Shown here: positions 7,091 through 14,651 of the stretch, one piece after another | How positions within the stretch are numbered: the first letter of the stretch is position 1 | How the letters are laid out: each line of letters begins with the position of its first letter | Source: Bacteroidota bacterium | GTDB lineage: Bacteria > Bacteroidota > Bacteroidia > Bacteroidales > UBA4417 | Direction: 5' to 3' | DNA length: 18,848 nucleotides | NCBI GenBank assembly: GCA_020048595.1 | Contig: JAIFMH010000222.1 | Location: forward strand, 1 to 18,848 | The notes under the pieces: generated by a model | Seen by the model: the letters and a program-made list of their open reading frames with translations, nothing else | Databases searched by the model: none | Told to the model about the DNA's origin: nothing | Translations under genes and position numbers: made by a program

Positions 7091-7444
7091 TTACTCTCCT
7101 CCAGGATTGTATAGTGACTTATCGCCTTCTTCACCAGTGCGAATCCGGTATGAATCTTCGATATCCGAAACAAAGATTTTTCCATCCCCTATTTCTCCGG
7201 TTTTGGCTGACTCCATTATAGCATCAATGGTTGGCTTAAGAAATTTATCACGGCAGTAGATTGAAATCAGTATACGCTCAATCGTACTGGTGTCATATGC
7301 AACACCACGATAAATACGCCCCTCATGAGCATTCCCTTTTCCTCTGACATCCCAGAAGGTGAAGAATTCGATGCCGGCTTTATGCAAAGCTTCCTTAACA
7401 TCATCGAATTTTGTCTTACGAATGATTGCTTCTATTTTTTTCAT
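7091..7444 (-). CDS. glnK: P-II nitrogen regulatory protein (GlnK type)
   Basis: 117 residues. P-II signatures are clear: MKKIEAIIRKTKFDDVKEAL at the N-terminus, the IYRG T-loop motif with Tyr50 (equivalent to uridylylated Tyr51 of E. coli GlnB), and the B-loop TGEIGDGKIF followed by YRIRTGEEG. By family knowledge it senses ATP/ADP and 2-oxoglutarate and docks on AmtB, its neighbour 22 bp downstream. Differences: the T-loop start is GKGNAHEGRIYRG, one residue shorter than the E. coli GFGRQKGHTELYRG, so the ligand-binding Gln39 has no obvious counterpart, and Lys58 aligns with Arg57. The C-terminus is extended (DKSLYNPGGE). Whether it is uridylylated is unknown because no glnD is in view. Confidence 0.96.
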   Translation of the reverse strand: MKKIEAIIRKTKFDDVKEALHKAGIEFFTFWDVRGKGNAHEGRIYRGVAYDTSTIERILISIYCRDKFLKPTIDAIMESAKTGEIGDGKIFVSDIEDSYRIRTGEEGDKSLYNPGGE

Positions 7445-7496
7445 GTGTTTTGGGTATTAAGTATTAATTCCTATTTAACAGTTTGCGTTAACAAGG

Positions 7497-8219
7497 TTAA
7501 AAGCTTATTCCGATAACAAGATTTAATTGCTCTTTATCCGGATTTACTGATAGTGCGCCTGATACCGGTAACGAAAAACTATCAGTGATCTTTAATTCTT
7601 TGCTGGCTTTAAGTCCTATGTTGCATACAGCGAAAACATCGTCGCCATTATCTTCATACGTAGTATGCCATCCATTGCCGGCACCGGCAAAAACACCAAA
7701 GTTTTTAAATGCGTAGGCAGCTTCAAAATACATATCGCCACCGCCGGGTTTGTTGGCAGGTCCACCATTTGATGCATCATTAATAATGTAATTACCCGAT
7801 AAGGTCAGATTCTTTATCGTATAAGCCGCATTGATTTCAAAAGCATGACTTGAAGTATCCCCCTGGAACTGGAAATATGGGGTGCTCTGATAGAAATAAT
7901 CAGTTACACCTAAAGTTAATCCAAAGCCAAAAGTGTAAGATGTATAGAGATCCAATTCGGCAACATCGGTATCAAAATGAAAACTGGTTGAGCCCCAGGC
8001 TCCCAGCGTAAATCCTCCCGTTGAAAATTTCATCCAAGGTTGAATGTTCGGGCCGGTTCCAACTTTTGAACCACGCCATACATAAGAACTAACTACATCC
8101 GCTCCTAACGAAAACGGTGATTTTTTTTCCTCTTCCTGGGCATATATAGATACTGAGATTAATACCGTCATTAGAAGAACAAACATTTTTTTTGTACGTA
8201 GTGCTGTTTTCATAATCAT
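7497..8219 (-). CDS. Outer-membrane beta-barrel protein, TorF/Gcw_chp-like putative porin
   Basis: 240 residues from the ATG at 8219 (a second ATG at 8213 is equally possible; a TTG at 8222 is less likely). Signal peptide MKTALRTKKMFVLLMTVLISVSIYAQ with cleavage after YAQ, then alternating amphipathic strands rich in Gly and aromatics, and a C-terminal Phe (LNLVIGISF) typical of outer-membrane barrels. The mature N-terminus GADVVSSYVWRGSKVG carries the S-x-YVWRG motif of TorF/Gcw_chp proteins. It is first in a minus-strand operon, 52 bp before glnK, and no convincing promoter is seen in that gap, so all three genes are probably read from the 8256 promoter. Inference: a nitrogen-limitation porin that lets ammonium or small nitrogen compounds cross the outer membrane. 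Family assignment is by motif only. Confidence 0.82.
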   Translation of the reverse strand: MIMKTALRTKKMFVLLMTVLISVSIYAQEEEKKSPFSLGADVVSSYVWRGSKVGTGPNIQPWMKFSTGGFTLGAWGSTSFHFDTDVAELDLYTSYTFGFGLTLGVTDYFYQSTPYFQFQGDTSSHAFEINAAYTIKNLTLSGNYIINDASNGGPANKPGGGDMYFEAAYAFKNFGVFAGAGNGWHTTYEDNGDDVFAVCNIGLKASKELKITDSFSLPVSGALSVNPDKEQLNLVIGISF

Positions 8220-8255
8220 CAATTTTATGGGTTAGTAGAACAATTAATTATTTTG

Positions 8256-8285
8256 CAAAAATACTATTTATTTCGATACACCCCC
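8256..8285 (-). promoter_or_regulatory. Candidate promoter of the porin-glnK-amtB operon
   Basis: On the minus strand, TATTTTTG (8263-8256) fits the Bacteroidota -7 consensus TAnnTTTG. Transcription would start near 8250, leaving a leader of about 30 nt before the porin ATG. No TTTG or TTG element lies at the usual -33 distance. That place, 17 nt upstream of the -7 box, is taken by GGGGGT (8285-8280), which suggests an activator-dependent promoter. Confidence 0.5.
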
Positions 8286-8468
8286 ATTTTTTTTATTATC
8301 TATTCTATTTTATATCTTTTTTAAATAACATACCCCCATTTTTTTATATGCATTTATGTTTTTTATGCATTTTATTTTGTATTACCCCCTATTATTAAAA
8401 TAGTGTAATTATAAAAACAATTTCAGTTTTCGGCACATAAAAGTGTATTATATATTACAACCCCCGAA
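8278..8468. promoter_or_regulatory. Array of four C5/G5 boxes upstream of the nitrogen operon
   Basis: CCCCC runs begin at 8281, 8333, 8385 and 8461, all in the same orientation and always preceded by A (minus strand: GGGGGT). Spacing is 52, 52 and 76 bp; 52 bp is five helical turns, so the first three lie on one DNA face. Boxes 1 and 2 share a 14-nt string on the minus strand (AAAAAAATGGGGGT). Boxes 3 and 4 keep GGGGGT with different AT-rich flanks. With the inferred start near 8250, the boxes centre near -33, -85, -137 and -213. Probably sites for a regulator of ammonium uptake; I do not know a matching described motif. Confidence 0.55.
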
Positions 8469-8566
8469 AAAATTACTATCGGTTTTCTGGCACAACTAAT
8501 GGTCAGTTTTTATGTTTCGTTCGTAATGTTTAAATTTAATAGCCTGTTTCTTAAGCTAAATCGTAT

Positions 8567-8603
8567 GATTTTATCAGCCGTTACTACTTTTCGAGATAAA
8601 ATC
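8567..8603 (+). promoter_or_regulatory. Inverted repeat before the ABC ATPase start
   Basis: GATTTTATC (8567-8575) and GATAAAATC (8595-8603) are perfect 9-bp inverted arms around a 19-nt loop, ending 26 bp before the ATG at 8630. A weak -7-like TAAATTTA (8605-8612) follows directly. It could be an operator or an mRNA leader hairpin. Confidence 0.4.
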
Positions 8604-8629
8604 CTAAATTTACACGATCATTAACATAC

Positions 8630-9319
8630 ATGTTTATGCTAGCCGAACTTCAGCACATTACCAAATATTACGGACAACCTGGCTCATCCATCTGCAACCA
8701 TGTTTTAAAAGATATTTCGTTTCAGATTGCAAATAATGAACGAATTGCAATTGTTGGCCCATCTGGATCTGGTAAAAGCACTTTACTCAACATCCTTGGT
8801 ACGCTCGACAAGCCTTCAGCAGGGAAAGTAGTGTTGGATGGAAATGCTGTTGACCAAATGCAAGAAGTCCAACTGGCCGAAATCCGGAATACTTTCCTGG
8901 GTTTTGTTTTTCAGTTGCATCATTTGCTACCGCAGCTCACGCTTCTCGAAAATGTAATGCTTCCGTTATTACCAAGAAACGATCATCAATACAAGGTTTC
9001 AGCCAATGAACGTGCGTTAAAATTGATTGACAGGGTTGGATTATCTAATCGCTTACATCAGTACCCTTCGCAGCTTTCAGTAGGTGAATGCCAGCGAACC
9101 GCCGTAGTGCGGGCACTTATTAATAAACCACGATTATTGCTTGCCGACGAACCAACCGGATCGCTTGATGCAGCCAACGCCGATCAACTCTCAAATTTGT
9201 TAGCGGAGCTTAATCGAGAACAAAATGTCGCAATGATAATTGCTACTCATTCAATGGAATTGGCTAAAAAAATGGATAAGATATACCAGCTCCGGGAAGG
9301 GAGATTAGTAATAAGTTAA
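8630..9319 (+). CDS. ABC transporter ATP-binding protein, MacB/LolD-like
   Basis: 229 residues from the ATG at 8630; a second ATG at 8636 (MLAELQHITKYYG) is equally plausible. All ABC motifs are in order: Walker A GPSGSGKST (43-51), Q-loop FQLHHLLPQLTLLENVMLP, signature LSVGECQR (149-156), Walker B LLLADEPTGSLD with E174, and the H-loop H207 in ATHS. The LLPQLTLLENVMLP block and the small size fit the MacB/LolD/FtsE branch that pairs with FtsX-like permeases; one follows 165 bp downstream. The signature reads LSVGE instead of LSGGQ/E, so the third residue is Val. Expected role: cytoplasmic ATPase driving the permease, for lipoprotein release, lipid or peptide movement or mechanotransmission across the envelope; the substrate is not deducible. 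Confidence 0.94.
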   Translation: MFMLAELQHITKYYGQPGSSICNHVLKDISFQIANNERIAIVGPSGSGKSTLLNILGTLDKPSAGKVVLDGNAVDQMQEVQLAEIRNTFLGFVFQLHHLLPQLTLLENVMLPLLPRNDHQYKVSANERALKLIDRVGLSNRLHQYPSQLSVGECQRTAVVRALINKPRLLLADEPTGSLDAANADQLSNLLAELNREQNVAMIIATHSMELAKKMDKIYQLREGRLVIS

Positions 9320-9344
9320 TAGAAAATGGAAAAAAGTTAATGGG

Positions 9345-9440
9345 TTTTGACTTCGTCTGGATTTTTGACATTAAAATCACAAAATGAGTTGTGAAAAAGT
9401 AATTGCTGAAACCCTCCCCCTTTGATTTTTACATTTTGAC
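9345..9440. promoter_or_regulatory. Spacer with TTTTGAC repeats and TCACAA-n6-TTGTGA palindrome
   Basis: In the gap between the ATPase and permease genes, TTTTGAC occurs three times in the same orientation (9345-9351, 9363-9369, 9434-9440). A perfect 6+6 inverted repeat, TCACAA (9377-9382) with TTGTGA (9389-9394), lies between them. It may be an operator or a small hairpin that tunes permease expression relative to the ATPase. Confidence 0.3.
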
Positions 9441-9484
9441 TTTTTTTTCAAAAACCTTTGAATCCCAATCCACTTGAACCCTTT

Positions 9485-12400
9485 ATGTCAATTTTCTCCC
9501 TGATTCTCCGAAACCTGCATTATTACCGCAAACCATACCTTTCAATACTGGCTGGCACGGTTATCAGCACAGCTGTTCTTACCGGAGCCTTGGTAGTTGG
9601 CGATTCAGTGCGTTATAGCCTCATTCAGCTTACAGATATACGACTTGGAAAAACCAGGTTTGTAATTGAGTCGGGCGATCGTTTTTTCAGGCAACAACTT
9701 GCCGGCGAACTAACTTTGCATACTAAAAACCTGGTTGCTCCCGTGCTACAGCTCGAGGGAATTGCTGTTAATACAGATAAGAATACCCAGTTGAACCGTG
9801 TCGGGATACTTGGCGTTGATGATAATTTCATAAAATTGTGGGATACTCAAACTCAACTTCCTGGTGAAGACGAAGCTATTTTGAGCCGGAATACAGCCGA
9901 AAAGTTAAATCTGAAAACCGGAGACGAATTTATTCTGAAAATTCGCAAACTCGCGAAGGCTTCCTCAAATGCTCCTTTTGTGTCAGAAACAGAACCCCTG
10001 GTTATTTTTCGTTTGAAAGTATCTGCTATTGCTGATGATCAGCAGATGGGGCGATTCAGTTTGAAAAGCAACCAATCAGCTCCTTATAACATATACATAT
10101 CCCTGGCAGCTATGTGCCAAAAGCTTGAGCTGACAGGAAACGCCAATTTATTACTTATAACAGATACAAAAAGTGAAGACCTTACAATTCCGATTCTGGA
10201 TTCCCTGCTTCAACTCACGTGGCAAATTGAAGATGCAGGACTTGAATTCAGGAAATTAACCGAAACCGGTAGCTTTGAAATCCGCTCCGGCCGTATATTT
10301 ATTGATGATACCATTTCGCAGGCAATAAAAACAAGCATTACCACAGCTAAACCTGTGTTCACCTATCTTGTGAATGCCATTTCCACCGGAAATAAATCAA
10401 CACCTTATTCTTTTGTAACAGCTTTAGATACGGGCCTTCCCGGCATACAGTTATCTGAACAGGAGATTATTATCAGCGATTGGCTGGCTTCGGATCTGTT
10501 AGTAAAACCAGGTGATTCTATCACTTTAACGTATTATAAAATGGGTCCTTTACGAAAACTGACTTCCGACAGCACCCGCTTTTGCATTAAAACCATACTG
10601 CCTGTCACAAATCCTTTATTTGACAAAACGCTGATGCCCGATTTCCCTGGCATGTCGGATGCCGGAAACTGCCGTGACTGGGAAACCGGTGCTCCTGTTG
10701 ACCTGGACAAAATCAGGGATAAAGATGAGGAATACTGGAATGAGTACCGTGGAACACCAAAAGCTTTTATTTCAATACCAGCAGGTCGAAAACTATGGAA
10801 CAATGCGTTTGGAAATGCAACTGCCTTTCGTTTTAAAGTTGATTACAGCGAAATTAACGAAATAAAAATCGCATTGGTGAACCAGCTGAAACCGTCTGAA
10901 AATGGATTGGTGGTTAAAGATGTATACTCCGAAGGCAAATCCGCTGCTGCTAATTCAACTGATTTTGGCGAACTGTTTCTCAGCCTTAGTTTTTTCATTA
11001 TTGTGGCAGCACTGTTACTGACAGCTTTGCTGTTTTCGCTTCATGCGCAGAAACGTATGTCCGAAACAGCCCTTATGGCTACACTGGGTTTCCACAAAAA
11101 ATTAATTGTCCGGATACTGTTTCTTGAAGCTATATTGGTAGTGATTGCAGGAAGCATACTTGGAGTTGTTTCAGGAATTTTTTATAACAGTCTGTTATTG
11201 CTTGGGCTTAATACATTATGGCAGGATGCTGTAAATACGTCAACCTTGCAAATGCACCTGAAACCATCAACTCTTGTGCTGGGATTTGCAGCAGGTGTAA
11301 TAGCATCAATGCTGACACTGCTTTTTGTATTGTTGCAAAACCTCCGTAAGCCATTATCTGTGATGATTAAAGGAATTGAAATTCAATCGCCTGCAACAAA
11401 TCGTTCACGAAAGAAAATCTCTTTTTCAATAGCGATTTTGTTCTTTATTGCCGCTCTTGCAATTATACTATATTCAATAATCTCGACACATGCCGGTGTT
11501 TCTGCTCCATTTCTTATAGCTGGCGGGCTTATCCTGGTTGCAGGCACGGCAGCCCTGTATGGCCTGCTTTTACATGCTAATCAAAAGACAAAGAGTGAAC
11601 TTCCTGGATTTTTAACCCTGATTCTCAGGAATATCAACCTCAAAAGACGTCGTGCTGTTACAGCGGCAGCGTTACTGGCAATAGGTACATTTACGGTGAT
11701 CATTACCGGCGCCAACAAGAAAACCTTTTACGGAACCGAAAACAGCCGGCATTCCGGAACAGGCGGCTTTCTGTTTTGGGCTGAGTCAACAGTTCCTGTT
11801 TTATACGATCTGAATTCATCTGAAGGCAAAGAAAAATACGGACTTTCCGACGAAACCACTCTCGATAATGTGAGGTTTTTACAAATGCTTCGCCTTGATG
11901 GTAATGATGCCAGTTGTTTAAATCTGAACCAGGTTTCCCAACCTGCTATTCTGGGGATTAATCCTGAATATCTTGATAAGCAGCAATCATTCAGCTTTTT
12001 AAAACTTGAGTCAGCAGTCAGCAGTCAACATCCCTGGCTGGCTTTGAGCACTCCGCTGGCTCCGGGAATCATTCCCGGATTTGCAGATCAAACGGTGATT
12101 GTGTGGGGATTGCAAAAAAAGATAGGTGATACTTTGTTCTATACTGCCGAAAGCGGAAAGGTATTTGGCGTAAAAATCATTGGAGGATTGGCAAACTCTG
12201 TATTCCAGGGGAATGTGCTGATTTCAGCTGAACTTTTCAGCCAATATTTTCCATCAGTAGGAGGTTCCAGTGTCATGCTGCTGGATGGTGAGTTTACAAA
12301 ACGCACTCAAATATCAGATCGCATGACTTACCTTTTTCAGGATTACGGAATGGTGATAACACCGGCATCAGAACGGCTGGCGCAATTTAATTCCGTTGAA

Positions 12401-12784
12401 AGCACATACCTTTCGGTATTTATGCTTTTAAGCGGCCTTGGTCTTATTATAGGTACTATCGGATTGGGTGTTGTGCTGTTGCGTAATCTGGGTGAGCGAA
12501 AACAGGAAATCGCCATTTACCAGGCCATTGGGTTTAAACAAAGCTATATCCTGAAACTTATTTTAACTGAAAACCTTTATATTCTGCTTGCAGGCATGGG
12601 CATTGGCATAATTGCAGCTTTTGCAGGAATTCTACCTTCGTTCCTTTCGCCTGCATTTCAGTTTCCGGTAACTTATCTGTCTGCAATTATTCTGCTGATA
12701 TTTTTGAATGGTTTTATGTGGATATATTTCCCCATACAAACTGTAATGCGGAAAAACCTGATCCAGACATTACGGAAAGAGTAA
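9485..12784 (+). CDS. FtsX-like ABC permease with two modules (MacB-PCD/FtsX duplicated)
   Basis: 1099 residues from the ATG at 9485 (MSIFSLILRN); the upstream in-frame TTG at 9458 would add nine residues. About ten membrane helices by eye: one near 18-40, three at about 498-520, 540-568 and 595-617, two more at 645-667 and 674-696, then 722-742, and three at about 976-1001, 1022-1050 and 1063-1084. Two large extracytoplasmic domains (about 41-495 and 743-975) follow the first helix of each module. The modules start alike (SLILRNLHYYRKPY, LTLILRNINLKRRRA) and each ends with an FtsX core (ETALMATLGFHKKLIVRILFLE, EIAIYQAIGFKQSYILKLILTE). One chain may therefore act as a whole permease dimer with the ATPase encoded upstream. 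Two-module FtsX permeases are known in Bacteroidota; the exported or remodelled substrate is unknown. Confidence 0.92.
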   Translation: MSIFSLILRNLHYYRKPYLSILAGTVISTAVLTGALVVGDSVRYSLIQLTDIRLGKTRFVIESGDRFFRQQLAGELTLHTKNLVAPVLQLEGIAVNTDKNTQLNRVGILGVDDNFIKLWDTQTQLPGEDEAILSRNTAEKLNLKTGDEFILKIRKLAKASSNAPFVSETEPLVIFRLKVSAIADDQQMGRFSLKSNQSAPYNIYISLAAMCQKLELTGNANLLLITDTKSEDLTIPILDSLLQLTWQIEDAGLEFRKLTETGSFEIRSGRIFIDDTISQAIKTSITTAKPVFTYLVNAISTGNKSTPYSFVTALDTGLPGIQLSEQEIIISDWLASDLLVKPGDSITLTYYKMGPLRKLTSDSTRFCIKTILPVTNPLFDKTLMPDFPGMSDAGNCRDWETGAPVDLDKIRDKDEEYWNEYRGTPKAFISIPAGRKLWNNAFGNATAFRFKVDYSEINEIKIALVNQLKPSENGLVVKDVYSEGKSAAANSTDFGELFLSLSFFIIVAALLLTALLFSLHAQKRMSETALMATLGFHKKLIVRILFLEAILVVIAGSILGVVSGIFYNSLLLLGLNTLWQDAVNTSTLQMHLKPSTLVLGFAAGVIASMLTLLFVLLQNLRKPLSVMIKGIEIQSPATNRSRKKISFSIAILFFIAALAIILYSIISTHAGVSAPFLIAGGLILVAGTAALYGLLLHANQKTKSELPGFLTLILRNINLKRRRAVTAAALLAIGTFTVIITGANKKTFYGTENSRHSGTGGFLFWAESTVPVLYDLNSSEGKEKYGLSDETTLDNVRFLQMLRLDGNDASCLNLNQVSQPAILGINPEYLDKQQSFSFLKLESAVSSQHPWLALSTPLAPGIIPGFADQTVIVWGLQKKIGDTLFYTAESGKVFGVKIIGGLANSVFQGNVLISAELFSQYFPSVGGSSVMLLDGEFTKRTQISDRMTYLFQDYGMVITPASERLAQFNSVESTYLSVFMLLSGLGLIIGTIGLGVVLLRNLGERKQEIAIYQAIGFKQSYILKLILTENLYILLAGMGIGIIAAFAGILPSFLSPAFQFPVTYLSAIILLIFLNGFMWIYFPIQTVMRKNLIQTLRKE

Positions 12785-12836
12785 TATATTGTAATAGAAT
12801 TCATCCATAATACTATGCCATCACAAGTAATTGGAT

Positions 12837-12844
12837 TATATTTG
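12837..12844 (+). promoter_or_regulatory. Possible -7 box of the histidine kinase gene
   Basis: TATATTTG matches the Bacteroidota TAnnTTTG box 71 bp before the kinase ATG. No TTG-type -33 element is found at the expected distance. A short CCAGG/CCTGG hairpin (12879-12895) lies in the would-be leader. Confidence 0.3.
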
Positions 12845-12915
12845 TTGTTGTAAACTTGTAACTCTGTGTAAAGTTTCACCAGGATGAAGCCCTGGCTGCG
12901 AAAACCACCGATTGT

Positions 12916-14592
12916 ATGATAAAACTTAAAACCATATATGAGCGGGTAATTTTATTGCTTTCTATTTCAGCAATCATATTCCTGCTGCTCTTTACATCCT
13001 TATATTTTTATACCCTGATCCAGGAAAAACAGGTTTATGATTCGGCTCAAGCACAATTCTATAACGAAGTTGAATCATTGCTCGATCTGAATTCAGAATC
13101 AATGCGTATAGCAGTTAACGATTTTACACGTTCCGATGATTTGGTTGAATTTACTAAAACCAGAAGCACCAAATGGTATAACGAGCATATTATTGGAGCA
13201 ATTAACAGCCTGAAGGTCGATTATATTTGCGTTTACGATACTTCATTCAACATTATAAGCGAAACATCTTCTCTCAAAATTTTATCCCGCCGGTTTATCC
13301 CGCGTGCTGCCGTTGCTGAGATGAAAAAACTACGCTATTCAAATTTTTTCCTTTATACAACCGAAGGACTGGTGGAGGTAAGCGCAGCATCTATTCATCC
13401 TACTTTCGACCGCGATCACAATAAAACAGACCCATCGGGATATGTATTCCTTGTTCGGTTCTGGGATCAGTCGTTTAAAACCAAACTGAGTAAAATTACA
13501 AGTTCGCGTGTTAATTTTCAGCAACTATCAGATGAAAAATACAATATTGACCGCAGTACCCTTTCAGTTTCGAAAAACCTGACTGCTGCTGATAACAGAA
13601 CTGTTTCTCATATCGTTTTCAGCCGTCCTTTTAATCTTAATTTTCAAACGTCCAAAACACTGTTGCTCATTACAGTTATCTCATTTATGCTGGGTATGGT
13701 TGCGTATCTGATGTATGCCAGGATTTGGATATATCAACCTCTTAATTTAATTACCAGGATATTGGAATCAGAGAACAGCAGTTCAATTAAAAAGCTTCAG
13801 CAATCAGCCGGGGAATTCAGCTATATCGGGGTATTGTTTGAAGATTATTTCAATCAGAGAAAAACACTTGAACTGGCAAAGCAAAAAGCAGAAGAAAGTG
13901 ACAAACTGAAATCAGCATTTTTATCAAATATAGCTCACGAAATCCGGACTCCTATGCACGGAATTCTTGGTTTTGCCGATATGCTCAAAACAGCTTCTCT
14001 TTCGCCTGAGCAAATGCAGGAATACATCACAATTATTGAGAAAAGCAGCGCCCGCATGCTCAATACTATTACCGATCTGATTGAGATTTCCAGAATTGAA
14101 TCTGGTCAAACGGAAGTAAACCTGTCATTAGTAAATGTTGACGGACAATTAGATAGCATGTATGCAATTTTTAAACCGGAAGCCGATAAAAAGGGAGTTC
14201 ATCTCGTAATTAACACAGGTTCGGAAATTGAAGAATCGCACATACGAACTGATCGCGAGAAGCTTGATACTATTATTACCCAGATCCTTAAAAATGCCAT
14301 TAAGTACACTAAAAAAGGATTCATTGAGATAAGTTATACTCACAAAGGAACCTTTATAGAATATAGTGTTGAAGATACCGGTATAGGTATTGAGAAAGAT
14401 AAGCAACAAGCTATATTTGGTCGTTTTACACAGGCCGACAATTCCTTATCAAAAATTTATGAGGGTGCAGGTTTGGGACTATCCATAACCAAGGCATATG
14501 TAGAGATGCTTGGTGGCACCATCTGGGTTGAAAGTGAACCGGGAAAGGGCTCAACGTTTTATTTCACCTTACCGGTTGCTATCAGGAATTAA
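12916..14592 (+). CDS. Membrane sensor histidine kinase
   Basis: 558 residues. TM1 at about 11-34 and TM2 at about 246-268 bracket a roughly 210-residue extracytoplasmic sensor whose pattern (VNDFTRSDDLVEFTKT, then VDYICVYDTSFNIIS) looks CHASE4-like. After a linker resembling the HAMP-position segment of Bacteroidota kinases (IYQPLNLITRIL...KQKAEESDKLKSAFLSN) comes HisKA with phospho-acceptor H341 (AHEIRTPM), then HATPase_c with N460 (ILKNAIKYT), G1 D487-TGIGI, F-box FGRFTQ and G2 GAGLGLSI (517 onward). All catalytic residues are present. There is no receiver or HPt domain and no response regulator nearby, so it is an orphan kinase. It lies 131 bp after the permease gene on the same strand and could sense an envelope signal linked to that transporter; this is inference. 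Confidence 0.95.
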   Translation: MIKLKTIYERVILLLSISAIIFLLLFTSLYFYTLIQEKQVYDSAQAQFYNEVESLLDLNSESMRIAVNDFTRSDDLVEFTKTRSTKWYNEHIIGAINSLKVDYICVYDTSFNIISETSSLKILSRRFIPRAAVAEMKKLRYSNFFLYTTEGLVEVSAASIHPTFDRDHNKTDPSGYVFLVRFWDQSFKTKLSKITSSRVNFQQLSDEKYNIDRSTLSVSKNLTAADNRTVSHIVFSRPFNLNFQTSKTLLLITVISFMLGMVAYLMYARIWIYQPLNLITRILESENSSSIKKLQQSAGEFSYIGVLFEDYFNQRKTLELAKQKAEESDKLKSAFLSNIAHEIRTPMHGILGFADMLKTASLSPEQMQEYITIIEKSSARMLNTITDLIEISRIESGQTEVNLSLVNVDGQLDSMYAIFKPEADKKGVHLVINTGSEIEESHIRTDREKLDTIITQILKNAIKYTKKGFIEISYTHKGTFIEYSVEDTGIGIEKDKQQAIFGRFTQADNSLSKIYEGAGLGLSITKAYVEMLGGTIWVESEPGKGSTFYFTLPVAIRN

Positions 14593-14651
14593 TAATTTTC
14601 TCCGCCCGGCACTTCTGTTTACTGAAATTCAACAATGGTAAACTATTCCCT

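Larger units (their letters stand above)
8223..8629. promoter_or_regulatory. 407-bp AT-rich divergent regulatory region
   Basis: No gene-like reading frame is present between the porin (-) and the ABC ATPase (+). The stretch is much more AT-rich than its surroundings. It holds a -7-like box for the minus operon, four C5 blocks, TATGCATTT twice (8347-8355 and 8364-8372), TTTTCGGCACA / TTTTCTGGCACA (about 8427 and 8483), and an inverted repeat near the ATPase start. The first two items and the inverted repeat are listed separately. Confidence 0.7.

Noticed and set aside
8482..8500. TGGCACA resembling a sigma-54 -24 element
   Set aside because: No proper -12 GC element follows at the required spacing (ATGGT instead of TTGCA-like), and the similar CGGCACA near 8431 also lacks one.
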